This document shows, piece after piece, positions 38,072 through 48,134 of a stretch of DNA of 57,209 nucleotides. Where the stretch lies: positions 1 to 57,209 of the forward strand of contig NZ_BJXX01000084.1 in the NCBI RefSeq assembly GCF_007991215.1, read 5' to 3'. Source of the stretch: Aneurinibacillus danicus (GTDB lineage: Bacteria; Bacillota; Bacilli; Aneurinibacillales; Aneurinibacillaceae). Under the pieces are notes generated by a model. It did no database searches. It saw nothing but the letters and a program-made list of their open reading frames with translations, and had not been told where the DNA came from. The translations under genes were made by a program, and so were the position numbers. Within the stretch, counting starts at the first letter, position 1; each line of letters starts with the position of its first letter.

Positions 38072-38899
38072 TTATTCATTTTCTTTGAAATAATTGCCTA
38101 GTTCAAGGCGGATTTCTTTATCACGCATATCCACTTCTGTTACACGGAGCAGAGAAACATATTCGTCCACAAGACGCTCTTCTATATTAGCCGTCTCCAT
38201 AAATACGCCAACGCCGACTACCTCCGCTTTAAATTCCTCCAGTAAATCGATCATGCCTCGCACAGTACCGCCGGCTTTCATAAAGTCATCGATAATCAAT
38301 ACCTTGGAATTCTCAGGTAAACTGCGGCGCGCCAGCGACATAGTCTGGATACGTTTACTTGAGCCGGATACATAGTTAATGCTTACGACAGAGCCGTCCG
38401 TTACTTTGCTGTAGCGGCGCACAATCACGACCGGAACATTCAAATAGTGCGCCGTTGCATAGGCAAGCGGAATGCCTTTCGTCTCTACCGTCATTACATA
38501 ATCCGCTTCCGCCTCGGCAAATACCGTGGCGAATATTTTTCCAATTTCAGATAGCGCTTCCGGGTCTCCAAGCAAATCGGCCATATAAAGATAGCCCCCT
38601 GGAAGCAATCGGCTAGAGCTTTCCAGCGTCTGGCACAGACGCTTAAGGCCCGTCCGTGCCTCTTCATGATTCGTCAACGGAATATATTTCACACCGCCAG
38701 CCGCGCCTGCTACCGTCTTAAGCAGGCCAACCCCTTCAGATTCAAACAATTCCTTAATAATGGATAAGTCTTCACTAATCGAGGACTTCGCCGCGCCATA
38801 TTGATCAGCAAAAAAAGTGAGCGGCATGAGCTTGTGAGGACGCGCAAGCAGATGCTGCGTCATATCTACAAGACGGGCACTTCTCCGTAACTTTTTCAT
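38072..38899 (-). CDS. purR: Purine operon repressor PurR
   Basis: PRPP-responsive repressor of purine genes. The 275-residue protein has an N-terminal winged helix (1-75) and a C-terminal phosphoribosyltransferase fold with the PRPP motif [11 protein letters not shown] (about 201-211). The ATG at 38899 follows GGAGG. Two PurBox-like sites flank its -10, so it is probably autoregulated. Confidence 0.97.
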   Translation of the reverse strand: MKKLRRSARLVDMTQHLLARPHKLMPLTFFADQYGAAKSSISEDLSIIKELFESEGVGLLKTVAGAAGGVKYIPLTNHEEARTGLKRLCQTLESSSRLLPGGYLYMADLLGDPEALSEIGKIFATVFAEAEADYVMTVETKGIPLAYATAHYLNVPVVIVRRYSKVTDGSVVSINYVSGSSKRIQTMSLARRSLPENSKVLIIDDFMKAGGTVRGMIDLLEEFKAEVVGVGVFMETANIEERLVDEYVSLLRVTEVDMRDKEIRLELGNYFKENE

Positions 38900-38919
38900 C
38901 TATGTTCCTCCATAATTAA

Positions 38920-38970
38920 AAAACCGAATATTATGAAGTGAATATACCACTTATGTACGGATTTACGCAA
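38920..38970 (-). promoter_or_regulatory. purR promoter with two facing PurBoxes
   Basis: TTGCGT at 38970..38965, 18-nt spacer and TATATT at 38946..38941. A PurBox-like word at 38964..38952 (minus) and an inverted one at 38920-38932 (plus, AAAACCGAATATT) match the consensus AWWWCCGAACWWT at 11 and 12 of 13 positions. They are 19 nt apart, slightly more than the 16-17 nt usual in B. subtilis. Confidence 0.65.
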
Positions 38971-38973
38971 GTG

Positions 38974-39849
38974 CTACCGATTATTTTCCCCAAGGATACG
39001 TACGGCGTATACTTCCTTGCAGAAACCGCGTAAGCCATTATAAATTCTGTTCATTCTCGATTCACGTTCTGTCAGCGCGAAAACAGTCGGTCCACTGCCT
39101 GACATTAAAACACCATCAGCGCCAAATCGCAGCATTCTTTCCTTAATCTGACGTACCTGCGGGTGCATATCCAGTGTCACTGACTCCAGATGATTTCCTA
39201 GCGCACGGCATACACCGGCAAAATCACCCTGACGAATAGCTTCTACCATTTCAGCCGATTTTCGCCCTTCGTTCAGATCATCAATACGCAACGCACCATA
39301 CACCTCGCTCGTCGATACGCCGATAGGGGGCTTCGCCAGAATTACCCAGCACGGCGGAGGAGTGGGAATACGTTCAATTTTCTCGCCGCGTCCGCGCGCC
39401 AGCGCCGTTCCACCATACACGCAAAAAGAGACGTCTGAGCCAACCTGCGAACCTAATTCAGCCATCTCCTCCACACTCATACCCAGATTCCACAACCGGT
39501 TTAACCCTTTAATTGTCGCCGCCGCATCACTGCTTCCTCCCGCCAGACCGGCCGCAATAGGAATCTGTTTATCGATGTGGATGTGTACACCTTCTGTAAC
39601 GCCGTAACGCTCTTTAACAAGACGGGCCGCCTGGTATACGTGGTTTCTCTGATCAAGCGGAAGATAGCTCACCGTACAATCCAGCGTGATCTTATCTTCT
39701 GACCGCCGATATATGGTTAGTCTATCCGCCAGATCAATTGTTGTCATTACCATTTCAATTTCATGATAGCCATCTGGCCGTTTCGCCAAAACATCTAGCG
39801 TCAAGTTAATTTTTGCCGGAGCCTTGACCATAAGGCAAGCGTCGTTCAC
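38974..39849 (-). CDS. ispE: 4-diphosphocytidyl-2-C-methyl-D-erythritol kinase
   Basis: ATP-dependent step of the MEP isoprenoid pathway. The protein is GHMP-family with KAPAKINL near the start, the phosphate loop [15 protein letters not shown] and the C-terminal [10 protein letters not shown]. Start uncertain: GTG at 39849 (used, behind AAGGA), ATG at 39870 (seven codons longer, no site) or ATG at 39831. It lies between sspF and purR as in B. subtilis. Confidence 0.94.
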   Translation of the reverse strand: MNDACLMVKAPAKINLTLDVLAKRPDGYHEIEMVMTTIDLADRLTIYRRSEDKITLDCTVSYLPLDQRNHVYQAARLVKERYGVTEGVHIHIDKQIPIAAGLAGGSSDAAATIKGLNRLWNLGMSVEEMAELGSQVGSDVSFCVYGGTALARGRGEKIERIPTPPPCWVILAKPPIGVSTSEVYGALRIDDLNEGRKSAEMVEAIRQGDFAGVCRALGNHLESVTLDMHPQVRQIKERMLRFGADGVLMSGSGPTVFALTERESRMNRIYNGLRGFCKEVYAVRILGENNR

Positions 39850-39884
39850 CAATTCCTTCTTCCCTTCCATTTTATGCTTTGCTT

Positions 39885-39913
39885 ATTTTAGCATTAATTC
39901 ATAAGAAAATGAA
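39885..39913 (-). promoter_or_regulatory. Candidate ispE promoter
   Basis: TTCATT at 39913..39908, 17-nt spacer and TAAAAT at 39890..39885, preceded by TGC (extended -10). It lies behind the sspF terminator. Confidence 0.45.
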
Positions 39914-39966
39914 GGAAAAGGGATATAAGACTCAGACGTCCTCCCTGCCCTTCAGCATAGAAACTG

Positions 39967-40003
39967 AAAAAACACAAAGGCCAGGCGGATTGCCTGGCCC
40001 TTA
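39967..40003 (-). terminator. sspF terminator
   Basis: Minus-strand stem GGGCCAGGC / GCCTGGCCT followed by TTTGTGTTTTTT, 13 bp past the sspF stop. Confidence 0.85.
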
Positions 40004-40014
40004 CCGGGAAAAGG

Positions 40015-40200
40015 TTACTTTGCGGGATTCTGTTTTGCAAGTGCTTCTTCAGCTAGCTGGATAGCGCGCTTCACCATGTTCCCTGCATCGCGGGTAGTGA
40101 TGCCTCCCCAGCCTTCACGCTGCACAGTTTCGTAAAATCCAAGGTCTTTCGCCAGTTCATATTTGAACTTGTCCGACATAACGCCTCGTCTGCGTGCCAT
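40015..40200 (-). CDS. sspF: Small acid-soluble spore protein SspF, alpha/beta-type
   Basis: A DNA-binding forespore protein of the alpha/beta SASP family. The 61-residue protein reads [20 protein letters not shown] then the conserved [11 protein letters not shown]. The ATG at 40200 follows AAAGGGGG by 8 nt; upstream codons in frame lack a site. The region upstream contains a TATACTA word, but I could not place a good sigma-G -35. Confidence 0.96.
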   Translation of the reverse strand: MARRRGVMSDKFKYELAKDLGFYETVQREGWGGITTRDAGNMVKRAIQLAEEALAKQNPAK

Positions 40201-40255
40201 ATATACAGCCCCCTTTATCATTCCCGTACGCATAGTATATGTAAAAAAGTCAAAT

Positions 40256-40286
40256 AAAAAACAGCAGGATATGGTATCCTACTGCT
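40256..40286 (-). terminator. veg terminator
   Basis: Minus-strand stem AGCAGTAGGATA / TATCCTGCTG followed by six T, overlapping the veg stop codon. Confidence 0.85.
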
Positions 40287-40554
40287 ATTCAAAGGCAATG
40301 CGAATATATTCATCATCGCGGCAAATTGTGAGTTCTACTGTCTCTGTAAGTACATCTGCATAGCTGTACGACACTCGCTCGAAGGAATGCTTGTCCTCAT
40401 CGAGCTTTACAATAAATACAGACGGGTAAGTTTCTTCCAGAACTCCCGTCCTCTCTATGGTCTTGCGCCGGCCACCGTTCGCCCGGAGTAAAATCCGCTC
40501 GCCGATATGCCCATCCAAATTACGTTTTATATCGTGTAACGTATTTCTCGCCAT
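40285..40554 (-). CDS. veg: Veg protein (biofilm-related)
   Basis: A small, highly expressed protein of 89 residues. In B. subtilis Veg raises biofilm matrix gene expression by antagonising SinR. It shows the DUF1021 pattern ([26 protein letters not shown]). The ATG at 40554 follows GAGGTGG. Two strong tandem promoters precede it. Confidence 0.96.
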   Translation of the reverse strand: MARNTLHDIKRNLDGHIGERILLRANGGRRKTIERTGVLEETYPSVFIVKLDEDKHSFERVSYSYADVLTETVELTICRDDEYIRIAFE

Positions 40555-40576
40555 TCAGACCACCTCACTATATGTA

Positions 40577-40605
40577 AATATATCACCATTTTTATAGTAT
40601 GTCAA
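40577..40605 (-). promoter_or_regulatory. veg promoter P2
   Basis: Perfect TTGACA at 40605..40600, 17-nt spacer, TATATT at 40582..40577 with an upstream TGA (extended -10). Confidence 0.8.
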
Positions 40606-40616
40606 ACAAATCGATT

Positions 40617-40646
40617 ATTATAGCAATAATTAACGAAAAATGTCAA
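40617..40646 (-). promoter_or_regulatory. veg promoter P1
   Basis: Perfect TTGACA at 40646..40641, 18-nt spacer, perfect TATAAT at 40622..40617 preceded by TGC. It lies 40 bp upstream of P2. Confidence 0.8.
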
Positions 40647-40725
40647 CACATTTTTGCCGGGAAAACGCTAATAAATCTGAAAAATCGAAAATTAAGAAAA
40701 AAGTTGTATTCTATGCTTCTGATTA

Positions 40726-40766
40726 TTATAAGCCAGCCCTTTCGGCATTATGTCATAAAGGCTGGC
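40726..40766 (-). terminator. yabG 3' hairpin
   Basis: Minus-strand stem GCCAGCC / GGCTGGC with inner TTT/AAA pairing, about 50 bp past the yabG stop. The tail is TTATAATAAT rather than a clean T run. Confidence 0.45.
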
Positions 40767-40814
40767 CCTATCTATCCTTCCCGGTCACTTCCTGGTTATA
40801 TGCCTGAGTAAAAT

Positions 40815-41684
40815 TTACGGTTTCGGAATCCCGAAGCGAAAGCATCCTTTTGTTTCCAGCCCTCCCAAACCGTCGATGCCGGTAATCGTGTTCTTCATCA
40901 TATCCAATATATTAACGGACTGCTGGATCGAGGTATACGCCACTTTCTGGGCTATGTATACCGGGTCCAGCGTGTGAATGTTAATCCGTTTAGGTGAACT
41001 GGCAAAATTGGCGCCTGCACCCAAAATCGCTTCAAAATGAGACTGGCAGGCTCCCGCGAAAATAATCAAGCTGTCTTTACTCTGTTGAAACGCGCGCGCT
41101 TTCTCCACCGCCTGGACAAAATACTTGGAGTGACGGTAACTATTCAAATCGTCTGCCGGCCCCCGTTTGCTTTGCAAGGCATCATGCCCGGTCAACACAA
41201 GAATATCCGGATTGTGTTTTTCCAGAAGAGGTATGAGCTGTTCCGGAAATTCTTTCTCAGGAAAATGATAACCGATAGTCGGCACTTTCAACTCCTGATA
41301 AACAGCAAGACATTTCTTCAGATAATTCCGATCCCCGTCCATATGCAGCACTTTGCCCGGCCAATCGAAAGAACCTCCTACCTCTTCCGTATGGTTAATC
41401 TGATACCATGCATTTTTTTCCCGGGCTGATCGTCGTTCCTGCTGAATGAGCCGCATAGCTTCTATATGTTTTTGCTCGCAGACGCTTCGCATCTTCTTCA
41501 TCTCATCCTCGTTAACTTTAACCAAATCACTGAGCGGCGCATCAGCTATCAACCGGTAGTCCAGCCCAATAAGTGCCGCTGTTTTGTGTTCTTCATCAAT
41601 CTCAATAATTTGAAACAGCATATCATAGCCGTGTGACTTCCGGGTTACGATATCACCCAACTTGAATTTCGGGTTTGTAAACAC
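40815..41684 (-). CDS. yabG: Sporulation-specific protease YabG
   Basis: A peptidase U57 family protein that processes spore coat proteins in the mother cell. The 289-residue protein has the family features (FKLGDIVTRKSHGYD at the start, VLHMDGD, LVLTGHDALQ, FAGACQSHFEAILGAG). The GTG at 41684 lies 6 nt behind GGGGGG; an in-frame ATG at 41708 has no site. A sigma-K-like promoter is at 41706-41734. Confidence 0.94.
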   Translation of the reverse strand: MFTNPKFKLGDIVTRKSHGYDMLFQIIEIDEEHKTAALIGLDYRLIADAPLSDLVKVNEDEMKKMRSVCEQKHIEAMRLIQQERRSAREKNAWYQINHTEEVGGSFDWPGKVLHMDGDRNYLKKCLAVYQELKVPTIGYHFPEKEFPEQLIPLLEKHNPDILVLTGHDALQSKRGPADDLNSYRHSKYFVQAVEKARAFQQSKDSLIIFAGACQSHFEAILGAGANFASSPKRINIHTLDPVYIAQKVAYTSIQQSVNILDMMKNTITGIDGLGGLETKGCFRFGIPKP

Positions 41685-41705
41685 AAAAATCCCCCCTTCC
41701 CCTGA

Positions 41706-41734
41706 CATGATATGCTTGCCGGGAAAAAGGGGTT
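41706..41734 (-). promoter_or_regulatory. Candidate sigma-K promoter of yabG
   Basis: AAC at 41734..41732, 17-nt spacer, CATATCATG at 41714..41706. Sigma-K promoters read AC then CATANNNTA; one position deviates. yabG is sigma-K dependent in B. subtilis. Confidence 0.45.
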
Positions 41735-41829
41735 CAGCCTGGCGGAAATAAGAAGGAAGAAGAAAAAATCTTGCAATTAAATTATCAAAGGGACGACCAC
41801 TCTTCTCTCCAACTTCTTATCCCCATTTT

Positions 41830-43256
<1,427 letters not shown>

Positions 43257-43280
43257 CACGCTTGCTTCCTCATTTCAAAG

Positions 43281-43308
43281 AAAAAAGACAGGGAAATAGT
43301 TTCCCTGC
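43281..43308 (-). terminator. yabE terminator
   Basis: Minus-strand stem GCAGGGAAA / TTTCCCTG.C followed by TTTTTT, 14 bp past the yabE stop. rnmV must then rely on read-through or a promoter I cannot see. Confidence 0.85.
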
Positions 43309-43321
43309 TTGTATCATACCA

Positions 43322-44410
43322 TTAATTTGGTTTATTTGGGCCGATAACATGCACCGTTTTAGTCTGAACGCCAAAGTTCTGTGCTTCCCGCTCCGATGCA
43401 AAGAATAAATCCATCCGGTTGCCCTTAATGGCGCCGCCGGTATCTTCGGCCTTACGAAAACCGTACCCTTCAATATAAACCCACCAGCCGAGGGGTACGA
43501 CACTCGGGTCTACTGCAATGGTTCTTCCCTCTTTCGCAGTAGCTCCTGACGCTGTAACCGCATACCCTTCATCTCCCGGATTCTTCCCGGTCGATGCCGC
43601 GTGAGGCGAGTAAGCCGTCATTTTTACACGAAGCGTCTTGCGGGCATTTATATCCCCTTCCACTTTCGCGACTCTCGATGCGCGCCCGGTAGAGTCTGCG
43701 CTCCGCGATACAGCCGTCATTCGCGCCGTTCCAACCGCTACGATGTGATCTTTCCAATCCCGTAGCTTCTTGGTGTCGACGAGCTTCTTTGATGCAGGCT
43801 TGCCATTGATATAGACAACCTCATACCGTTCCAGAACTTTTCCTTTCTGGCCCTGCTGGATAACCTTCTGCTGCCCTTGCAGCATCGTGCTGTCTTTGCG
43901 CTCTTTTGTATTGAAGGCTACCGTTTTCTCTTTGTTCACTGTTTTCTTAGCGATTCTTGTGACCGTCACCGTTTGATTTTCTTTTACGGTCTGATTGAGC
44001 GCTGGATCAACTTTGTCCATCGGTCCAAGCACAATATTTTGCTCTGCCAGGATATCTTTCACCTGACGTTTTGCCGTCATAATCTGCTTTTTCTGACCGG
44101 CTATGTTTATGTTTACCTTTCTCCCCGGTATGTAGTTCACCTTCATACCATCTGCCAATGCTGTCTCTAATCCGAAATTCAATTCGTCGAATTTCCCCAG
44201 CTTTATCCCTTTCTCGGCCAAGAATTCTCCCAGCGTTTCCGCTTTTGTGGTTACGGCCATTGCTCTGCCGTCATTTATGAAAGTAATCTTCTTTGTTTGC
44301 AATGAATTAACCAAAAGCGCAAGACTTAAGAGAACAAGGATCGCAACAGCGGTTAGAAGAATCCAGCTACGACCCTTCCAAAAACCCGACTGAATATGAT
44401 TTTGTTTCAA
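43322..44410 (-). CDS. yabE: YabE-like cell-wall protein with DUF348, G5 and 3D domains
   Basis: A probable peptidoglycan-active exported protein of the resuscitation-promoting/Sps family. The 362-residue protein has a basic N-terminus, one membrane or signal segment (16-38), two DUF348 repeats (about 42-150), a G5 domain (about 155-235) and a C-terminal 3D (MltA-like barrel) domain with aspartates in AVDPSVVPLG, EDTGGAIKG and RMDLFF. The start is TTG at 44410 behind AAGGAGG. It has a strong sigma-A promoter. Confidence 0.92.
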   Translation of the reverse strand: MKQNHIQSGFWKGRSWILLTAVAILVLLSLALLVNSLQTKKITFINDGRAMAVTTKAETLGEFLAEKGIKLGKFDELNFGLETALADGMKVNYIPGRKVNINIAGQKKQIMTAKRQVKDILAEQNIVLGPMDKVDPALNQTVKENQTVTVTRIAKKTVNKEKTVAFNTKERKDSTMLQGQQKVIQQGQKGKVLERYEVVYINGKPASKKLVDTKKLRDWKDHIVAVGTARMTAVSRSADSTGRASRVAKVEGDINARKTLRVKMTAYSPHAASTGKNPGDEGYAVTASGATAKEGRTIAVDPSVVPLGWWVYIEGYGFRKAEDTGGAIKGNRMDLFFASEREAQNFGVQTKTVHVIGPNKPN

Positions 44411-44425
44411 AGTCTATCTGCCTCC

Positions 44426-44438
44426 TTCAACGGTTGAA
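44426..44438. promoter_or_regulatory. Palindrome at the yabE transcription start
   Basis: TTCAACCGTTGAA (minus strand), perfect 6-bp arms, lies 5 bp past the yabE -10 and just ahead of the ribosome binding site. A related word, ACGGTTGAAGGG, occurs about 100 bp upstream. It is placed like an operator, or could be a small hairpin in the 5' leader. Confidence 0.4.
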
Positions 44439-44442
44439 AGTC

Positions 44443-44472
44443 ATTGTAGACGATTCCTTCAAAACTTGTCAA
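44443..44472 (-). promoter_or_regulatory. yabE sigma-A promoter
   Basis: Perfect TTGACA at 44472..44467, 18-nt spacer, TACAAT at 44448..44443. Confidence 0.8.
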
Positions 44473-44588
44473 ACCAGTTTTTTACAAGCACTTCTACAAG
44501 TTTCGCACATTTGCAATAGGAATATAGTCTCGGCAATACCCTTCAACCGTTGGTACGACTGAGGCAGAAAATCTCTACAATAGTCGTT

Positions 44589-45362
44589 TTATTCCTTTAT
44601 TTGGAATATTTTTTTAGCGTTTTCCGTCGTAATTTGGGCTAATTCTTCGAAAGAAATATTTTTTATTTCGGCAATTTTTTCGGCAACATAACGAACATAT
44701 CCGCTCTCGTTTCGCTTTCCACGGTACGGTTCCGGGGTCAGGTACGGACAATCCGTTTCAATTAAAAGCCGATCAAGTGGAACCATCTCAGCCACTTCCT
44801 TCGGCTTCCTGGCATTTTTGAATGTTACCGGACCGCCCAGTGAGATATAGAAGTTCATGTCGATGCATTGCCGGGCCATTTCCGGGCTGCCGGAGAAGCA
44901 ATGCATAATACCCCCGACTTCTTGGGCTTTTTCCTCGCGGAGAATATCAATGATATCCTGATGCGCTTCCCGGTCGTGAATAATGATGGGAAGTGCAAGC
45001 TTTTTCGCCAGCCGAATCTGCTTGCGGAATACCTCCTGCTGCACATCCTTCGGCGATGTATCCCAGTAGTAATCCAGCCCAATTTCCCCGATGGCGACCA
45101 CTTTTTCTTCTTCCATGGCCAGCCTCTCGATCCATTCCAGATCTTCATCGGTCATTGTCCTGGCATCCTGCGGATGCCAGCCAATGGCCGTGTAGATGAA
45201 ATCGTATTTCCGGGTCAACTCAAGCGACGTTTCGATCGTCTCCCGATTGTATCCGATGTTGCAAATATAAGAAATGCCGTTTTCCTGTGCCCGGGCGATT
45301 GTCGCTTCCCTATCTTCGTCGAATTTCTCGTCGTTTAGATGGGCATGTGTATCAAAAAGCAT
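44589..45362 (-). CDS. tatD: TatD family metal-dependent nuclease
   Basis: A TIM-barrel metallohydrolase of the TatD DNase family; cellular substrate uncertain. The 257-residue protein shows the metal ligands HAH in DTHAHLN, the glutamate in GEIGLDYY, HDREAH, HCFSG and ETDCPYL. The ATG at 45362 follows AGGAG. It follows metG by 32 bp and probably shares the T-box-controlled transcript. Confidence 0.95.
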   Translation of the reverse strand: MLFDTHAHLNDEKFDEDREATIARAQENGISYICNIGYNRETIETSLELTRKYDFIYTAIGWHPQDARTMTDEDLEWIERLAMEEEKVVAIGEIGLDYYWDTSPKDVQQEVFRKQIRLAKKLALPIIIHDREAHQDIIDILREEKAQEVGGIMHCFSGSPEMARQCIDMNFYISLGGPVTFKNARKPKEVAEMVPLDRLLIETDCPYLTPEPYRGKRNESGYVRYVAEKIAEIKNISFEELAQITTENAKKIFQIKE

Positions 45363-45394
45363 GATAAACTCCTTTCTTAATACAAATCCGGCGC

Positions 45395-47383
45395 TTACTT
45401 TACAATCGCGCCGTTTGGCATGTGATCAGGTACGGTCGCGAGCGTGAGCGTATCTCCTTCGGACGCGGCCAGGATCATACCGTTCGACAGCTCACCGCGC
45501 AGTTTCACCGGTTTCAGATTGGTAACACAGATCACTTTCTTGCCAACGAGCTCTTCCGGGCTATAATGCTTGGCGATGCCGGATACGACCTGGCGCTTTT
45601 CGAATCCCAGGTCAAGCTGCAGCTTCAACAGCTTGTCAGCCTTCGGAATCTTCTCTGCTTCGATGACCTGCGCCACGCGCAATTCTACTTTCATAAAATC
45701 ATCGATGGCAATCTCCGCTGTATCCTGCTTTTCTTCCACTTTTGCCTCCGCCTGCTCTTTCTTCTTTTTGTTCTCTTCCGCCTGTTTGCGGGCCGCCGCG
45801 GTCGTTTCGTCAATTACCGCGATCTCCTTTTCCAGTTCAAGGCGCGGGAACAGCGCATCACCGCGGTTCACTTTTGTTCCGGCCGGGAGTTTCCCCCACT
45901 CTTTTGCCGCATCCCAGCTTGTCAGGTCTTCACTTTCCGTAATACCTAACTGTGTCCAAATTTTGCGCGGCGTATGCGTCATGAACGGTTGAAGTCCGAT
46001 CGAGACGATACGAATACTTTCCGCCAGATTGTATATAACTGTACCAAGACGTTCTTTGTTAGCCTCGTCTTTCGCCAGTACCCACGGCATTGTCTCGTCG
46101 ATATATTTATTCGTGCGGCTGACCAGTTCCCACAGGCTGTTCAGCGCGCCGCCGAATCGCATTTCGTCCATATTTTCTTCGAGACCGGCCACAGCTTTAC
46201 GGGCCAGATCCCGCAGTGTTTCGTCCAGCGCATCAGGGGCAGTAGGTGCCGGAATGACTCCGTCAAAATACTTCTCGATCATGGCAACCGTACGGCTGAC
46301 CAGGTTGCCGAGGTCATTAGCCAGATCGAAATTCAAGCGCTGGATAAACGCTTCCGGCGTAAAGACCCCGTCTTGTCCAAAGGCAATTTCACGCAGCAGG
46401 AAATAACGGATAGAATCGGATCCGTAACGCTCAATTAAGAATTTTGGATCGATGACGTTTCCTTTTGATTTCGACATTTTTCCATCCGGCATCAACAGCC
46501 AACCGTGGCCGAATACTTTCTTCGGCAGCGGCAGATCAAGCGCCATCAGGATAATCGGCCAGTAAATCGTATGGAAACGCAGAATGTCTTTACCGATCAT
46601 ATGCACATCGGCCGGCCAGTAGCGGTTGAATTTCGACTCGTCATCACTCATATAACCAAGCGCTGTGATATAATTCGCCAGCGCGTCAAGCCAGACATAA
46701 ATAACGTGCTCCGGATCATTCGGTAGCTTGATACCCCAGTCGAACGATGTTCTGGAGACGCTCAAATCTTCCAGACCCGGCTTCAGAAAGTTGTTCACCA
46801 TCTCATTGCGGCGTGACGCCGGCTGAATGAATTCCGGATTCTCTTCAATATGCTTCATAAGACGATCCTGGTATTTGGACATGCGGAAGAAATAGCTCTT
46901 CTCCTTAACGAGAGACACGGGGCGCCCACAATCCGGGCAGATATGTTCGCCGTCTTTTTTCGACTGGTATTCTGTCCAGAACGCTTCACAAGGGACACAA
47001 TAGTAGCCCTCATATTCCCCAAGGTAGATGTCGCCCTTGTCGACAAGTTTTTGAAAGATTTTTTGTACCGCATCTTTGTGCCGCTGCTGTGTCGTACGAA
47101 TGAAATCATCATATGAGATATCAAGGCGCGTCCACAGGTCTTTAATCCAATCGACGACCGGATCAATGAATTCAAGAGGTTGCTTGCCTTCTTCCGCTGC
47201 TCTCTGCTGAAGCTTCTGGCCATGCTCGTCCGTTCCCGTCAGATAGAACACATCGTATCCGCGCAGACGCTTATAGCGAGCCAGCGCGTCACAGGCAATG
47301 GTTGTGTACGCATTTCCAATATGGAGCGCATTGCTCGGATAATAAATGGGCGATGTAATGTAATAGGTTGGCTTGCTCAACAT
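45395..47383 (-). CDS. metG: Methionyl-tRNA synthetase
   Basis: Charges initiator and elongator tRNA-Met. The 662-residue protein has the class I HIGN signature (TSPIYYPS...LHIGN), a zinc knuckle with four cysteines (CVPC and CPDC), KMSKS in GKMSKSKGN, the anticodon helix bundle and a C-terminal EMAP/Trbp111-type tRNA-binding domain (about 555-662). ATG at 47383 (used) or 47389; both lie behind GTGAAAGG. The open frame runs far upstream through the T-box, which is not coding. Confidence 0.97.
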   Translation of the reverse strand: MLSKPTYYITSPIYYPSNALHIGNAYTTIACDALARYKRLRGYDVFYLTGTDEHGQKLQQRAAEEGKQPLEFIDPVVDWIKDLWTRLDISYDDFIRTTQQRHKDAVQKIFQKLVDKGDIYLGEYEGYYCVPCEAFWTEYQSKKDGEHICPDCGRPVSLVKEKSYFFRMSKYQDRLMKHIEENPEFIQPASRRNEMVNNFLKPGLEDLSVSRTSFDWGIKLPNDPEHVIYVWLDALANYITALGYMSDDESKFNRYWPADVHMIGKDILRFHTIYWPIILMALDLPLPKKVFGHGWLLMPDGKMSKSKGNVIDPKFLIERYGSDSIRYFLLREIAFGQDGVFTPEAFIQRLNFDLANDLGNLVSRTVAMIEKYFDGVIPAPTAPDALDETLRDLARKAVAGLEENMDEMRFGGALNSLWELVSRTNKYIDETMPWVLAKDEANKERLGTVIYNLAESIRIVSIGLQPFMTHTPRKIWTQLGITESEDLTSWDAAKEWGKLPAGTKVNRGDALFPRLELEKEIAVIDETTAAARKQAEENKKKKEQAEAKVEEKQDTAEIAIDDFMKVELRVAQVIEAEKIPKADKLLKLQLDLGFEKRQVVSGIAKHYSPEELVGKKVICVTNLKPVKLRGELSNGMILAASEGDTLTLATVPDHMPNGAIVK

Positions 47384-47412
47384 ACTCATCCTTTCACCAA
47401 AAAATGTCATAA

Positions 47413-47714
47413 AAATAAAAAAAGCTCTCCATCCCAAAATGGGACGAGAAGCTCCCGTGGTACCACCCAAATTCCCTGCCGTTCTTCCTTCGCTTAAAAA
47501 AGGCCGCAAACAGACAGGCTCTACTCCCGTAACGAGGGAAACGCCGCTCTCTAACGCGCAAGAAGCCCGCTCAAAAGCAGAAACTCCGGGGCCATCTTCG
47601 TCCCGCTCCTTTTACCGGTTTCCACCCACTCCGGCTCTCTGCGAAAAGCGCACGTGACTACTCTTCCCTTCATCGTTCCTATCTTCATTTATTTACAATC
47701 ATAACCTTTTCCTT
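47413..47714 (-). promoter_or_regulatory. T-box leader (methionine specific) of metG
   Basis: A leader of about 300 nt. Stem I contains AGTAG, GGTGGAAACCGG and a specifier ATG at 47595..47593 in GAAGATGGCC. The T-box core TGGGTGGTACCACGG spans about 47469-47455. It overlaps the left side of a terminator stem GCTTCTC.GTCCC / GGGATGGAGAGC followed by seven T (to about 47417). Uncharged tRNA-Met should stabilise the antiterminator and switch on metG-tatD. Confidence 0.93.
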
Positions 47715-47719
47715 CTTAT

Positions 47720-47748
47720 TCTATACCTTACTTATGCGATTCCGTCAA
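47720..47748 (-). promoter_or_regulatory. metG T-box promoter
   Basis: TTGACG at 47748..47743, 17-nt spacer, TATAGA at 47725..47720. Confidence 0.8.
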
Positions 47749-47791
47749 GTCGGCATTTTTTCACGTTTTTAATCCCTTTATTTTACTATTT

Positions 47792-47830
47792 TGTCGAATA
47801 AACTGCGTTATCATCCGTGTTTTTGTCGAA
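47792..47830 (+). promoter_or_regulatory. Two perfect 0A boxes 32 bp apart
   Basis: TGTCGAA occurs at 47792-47798 and 47824-47830, both matching the Spo0A box consensus exactly and offset by 32 bp, three helical turns. They lie about 200 bp upstream of the abrB promoter and 45-80 bp upstream of the metG -35. Binding is inferred. Confidence 0.55.
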
Positions 47831-48008
47831 AAAATCGAGGAAGAAAAGAGAAAGAGTATGATATTTTTGAACGAATATAAGAAAAAAGTTCAATTTTGTA
47901 GTAAGTAAAAAATTTTATATTGTTATATGTTTTTGATATATATTACATATAGAACATTTTTTTACCTTTTTTAGTATTTTTCTTACAGATAATGAGATTT
48001 TTTTATGA
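47831..48008. other. A/T-rich upstream region of abrB
   Basis: A non-coding stretch of about 180 bp that is strongly A/T rich. No gene, hairpin or clear promoter is visible. In B. subtilis comparable A/T-rich DNA upstream of abrB is bound by AbrB itself. An extended -10 word TGATATAAT at 48006-48014 may mark a second abrB promoter, though its -35 is poor. Confidence 0.5.
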
Positions 48009-48026
48009 TATAATCCCAGTAAATGG

Positions 48027-48079
48027 TTGACCTCTAGATAAAATCCTGCTAGGATAGTGTTAAAGAAAGATTTGTCGAA
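48027..48079 (+). promoter_or_regulatory. abrB promoter with downstream 0A box
   Basis: TTGACC at 48027-48032, 17-nt spacer, TAGGAT at 48050-48055. A perfect 0A box TGTCGAA at 48073-48079 lies about 10-20 bp past the expected start site, the location used by Spo0A-P to shut off abrB in B. subtilis. Confidence 0.75.
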
Positions 48080-48134
48080 TTTTGGCGATAAGATATATTG
48101 AATTTGATCAAATACGAGAGGAGACATTATACAC

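Noticed and set aside
41745-41825. Purine-rich inverted repeat between ksgA and yabG, resembling arms at 23518 and 53580
   Set aside because: Only 8 bp pair cleanly (ATAAGAAG/CTTCTTAT). The resemblance is low-complexity A/G composition, not a demonstrable repeat family.
44480-44500. WalR-like direct repeat TGTAGA / TGTAAA upstream of yabE
   Set aside because: The spacing is 6 nt rather than 5 and the first half site deviates, so the match is not convincing.
47390-47509. Extended metG frame through the leader
   Set aside because: The sequence is the T-box antiterminator and terminator; the real start follows the terminator.
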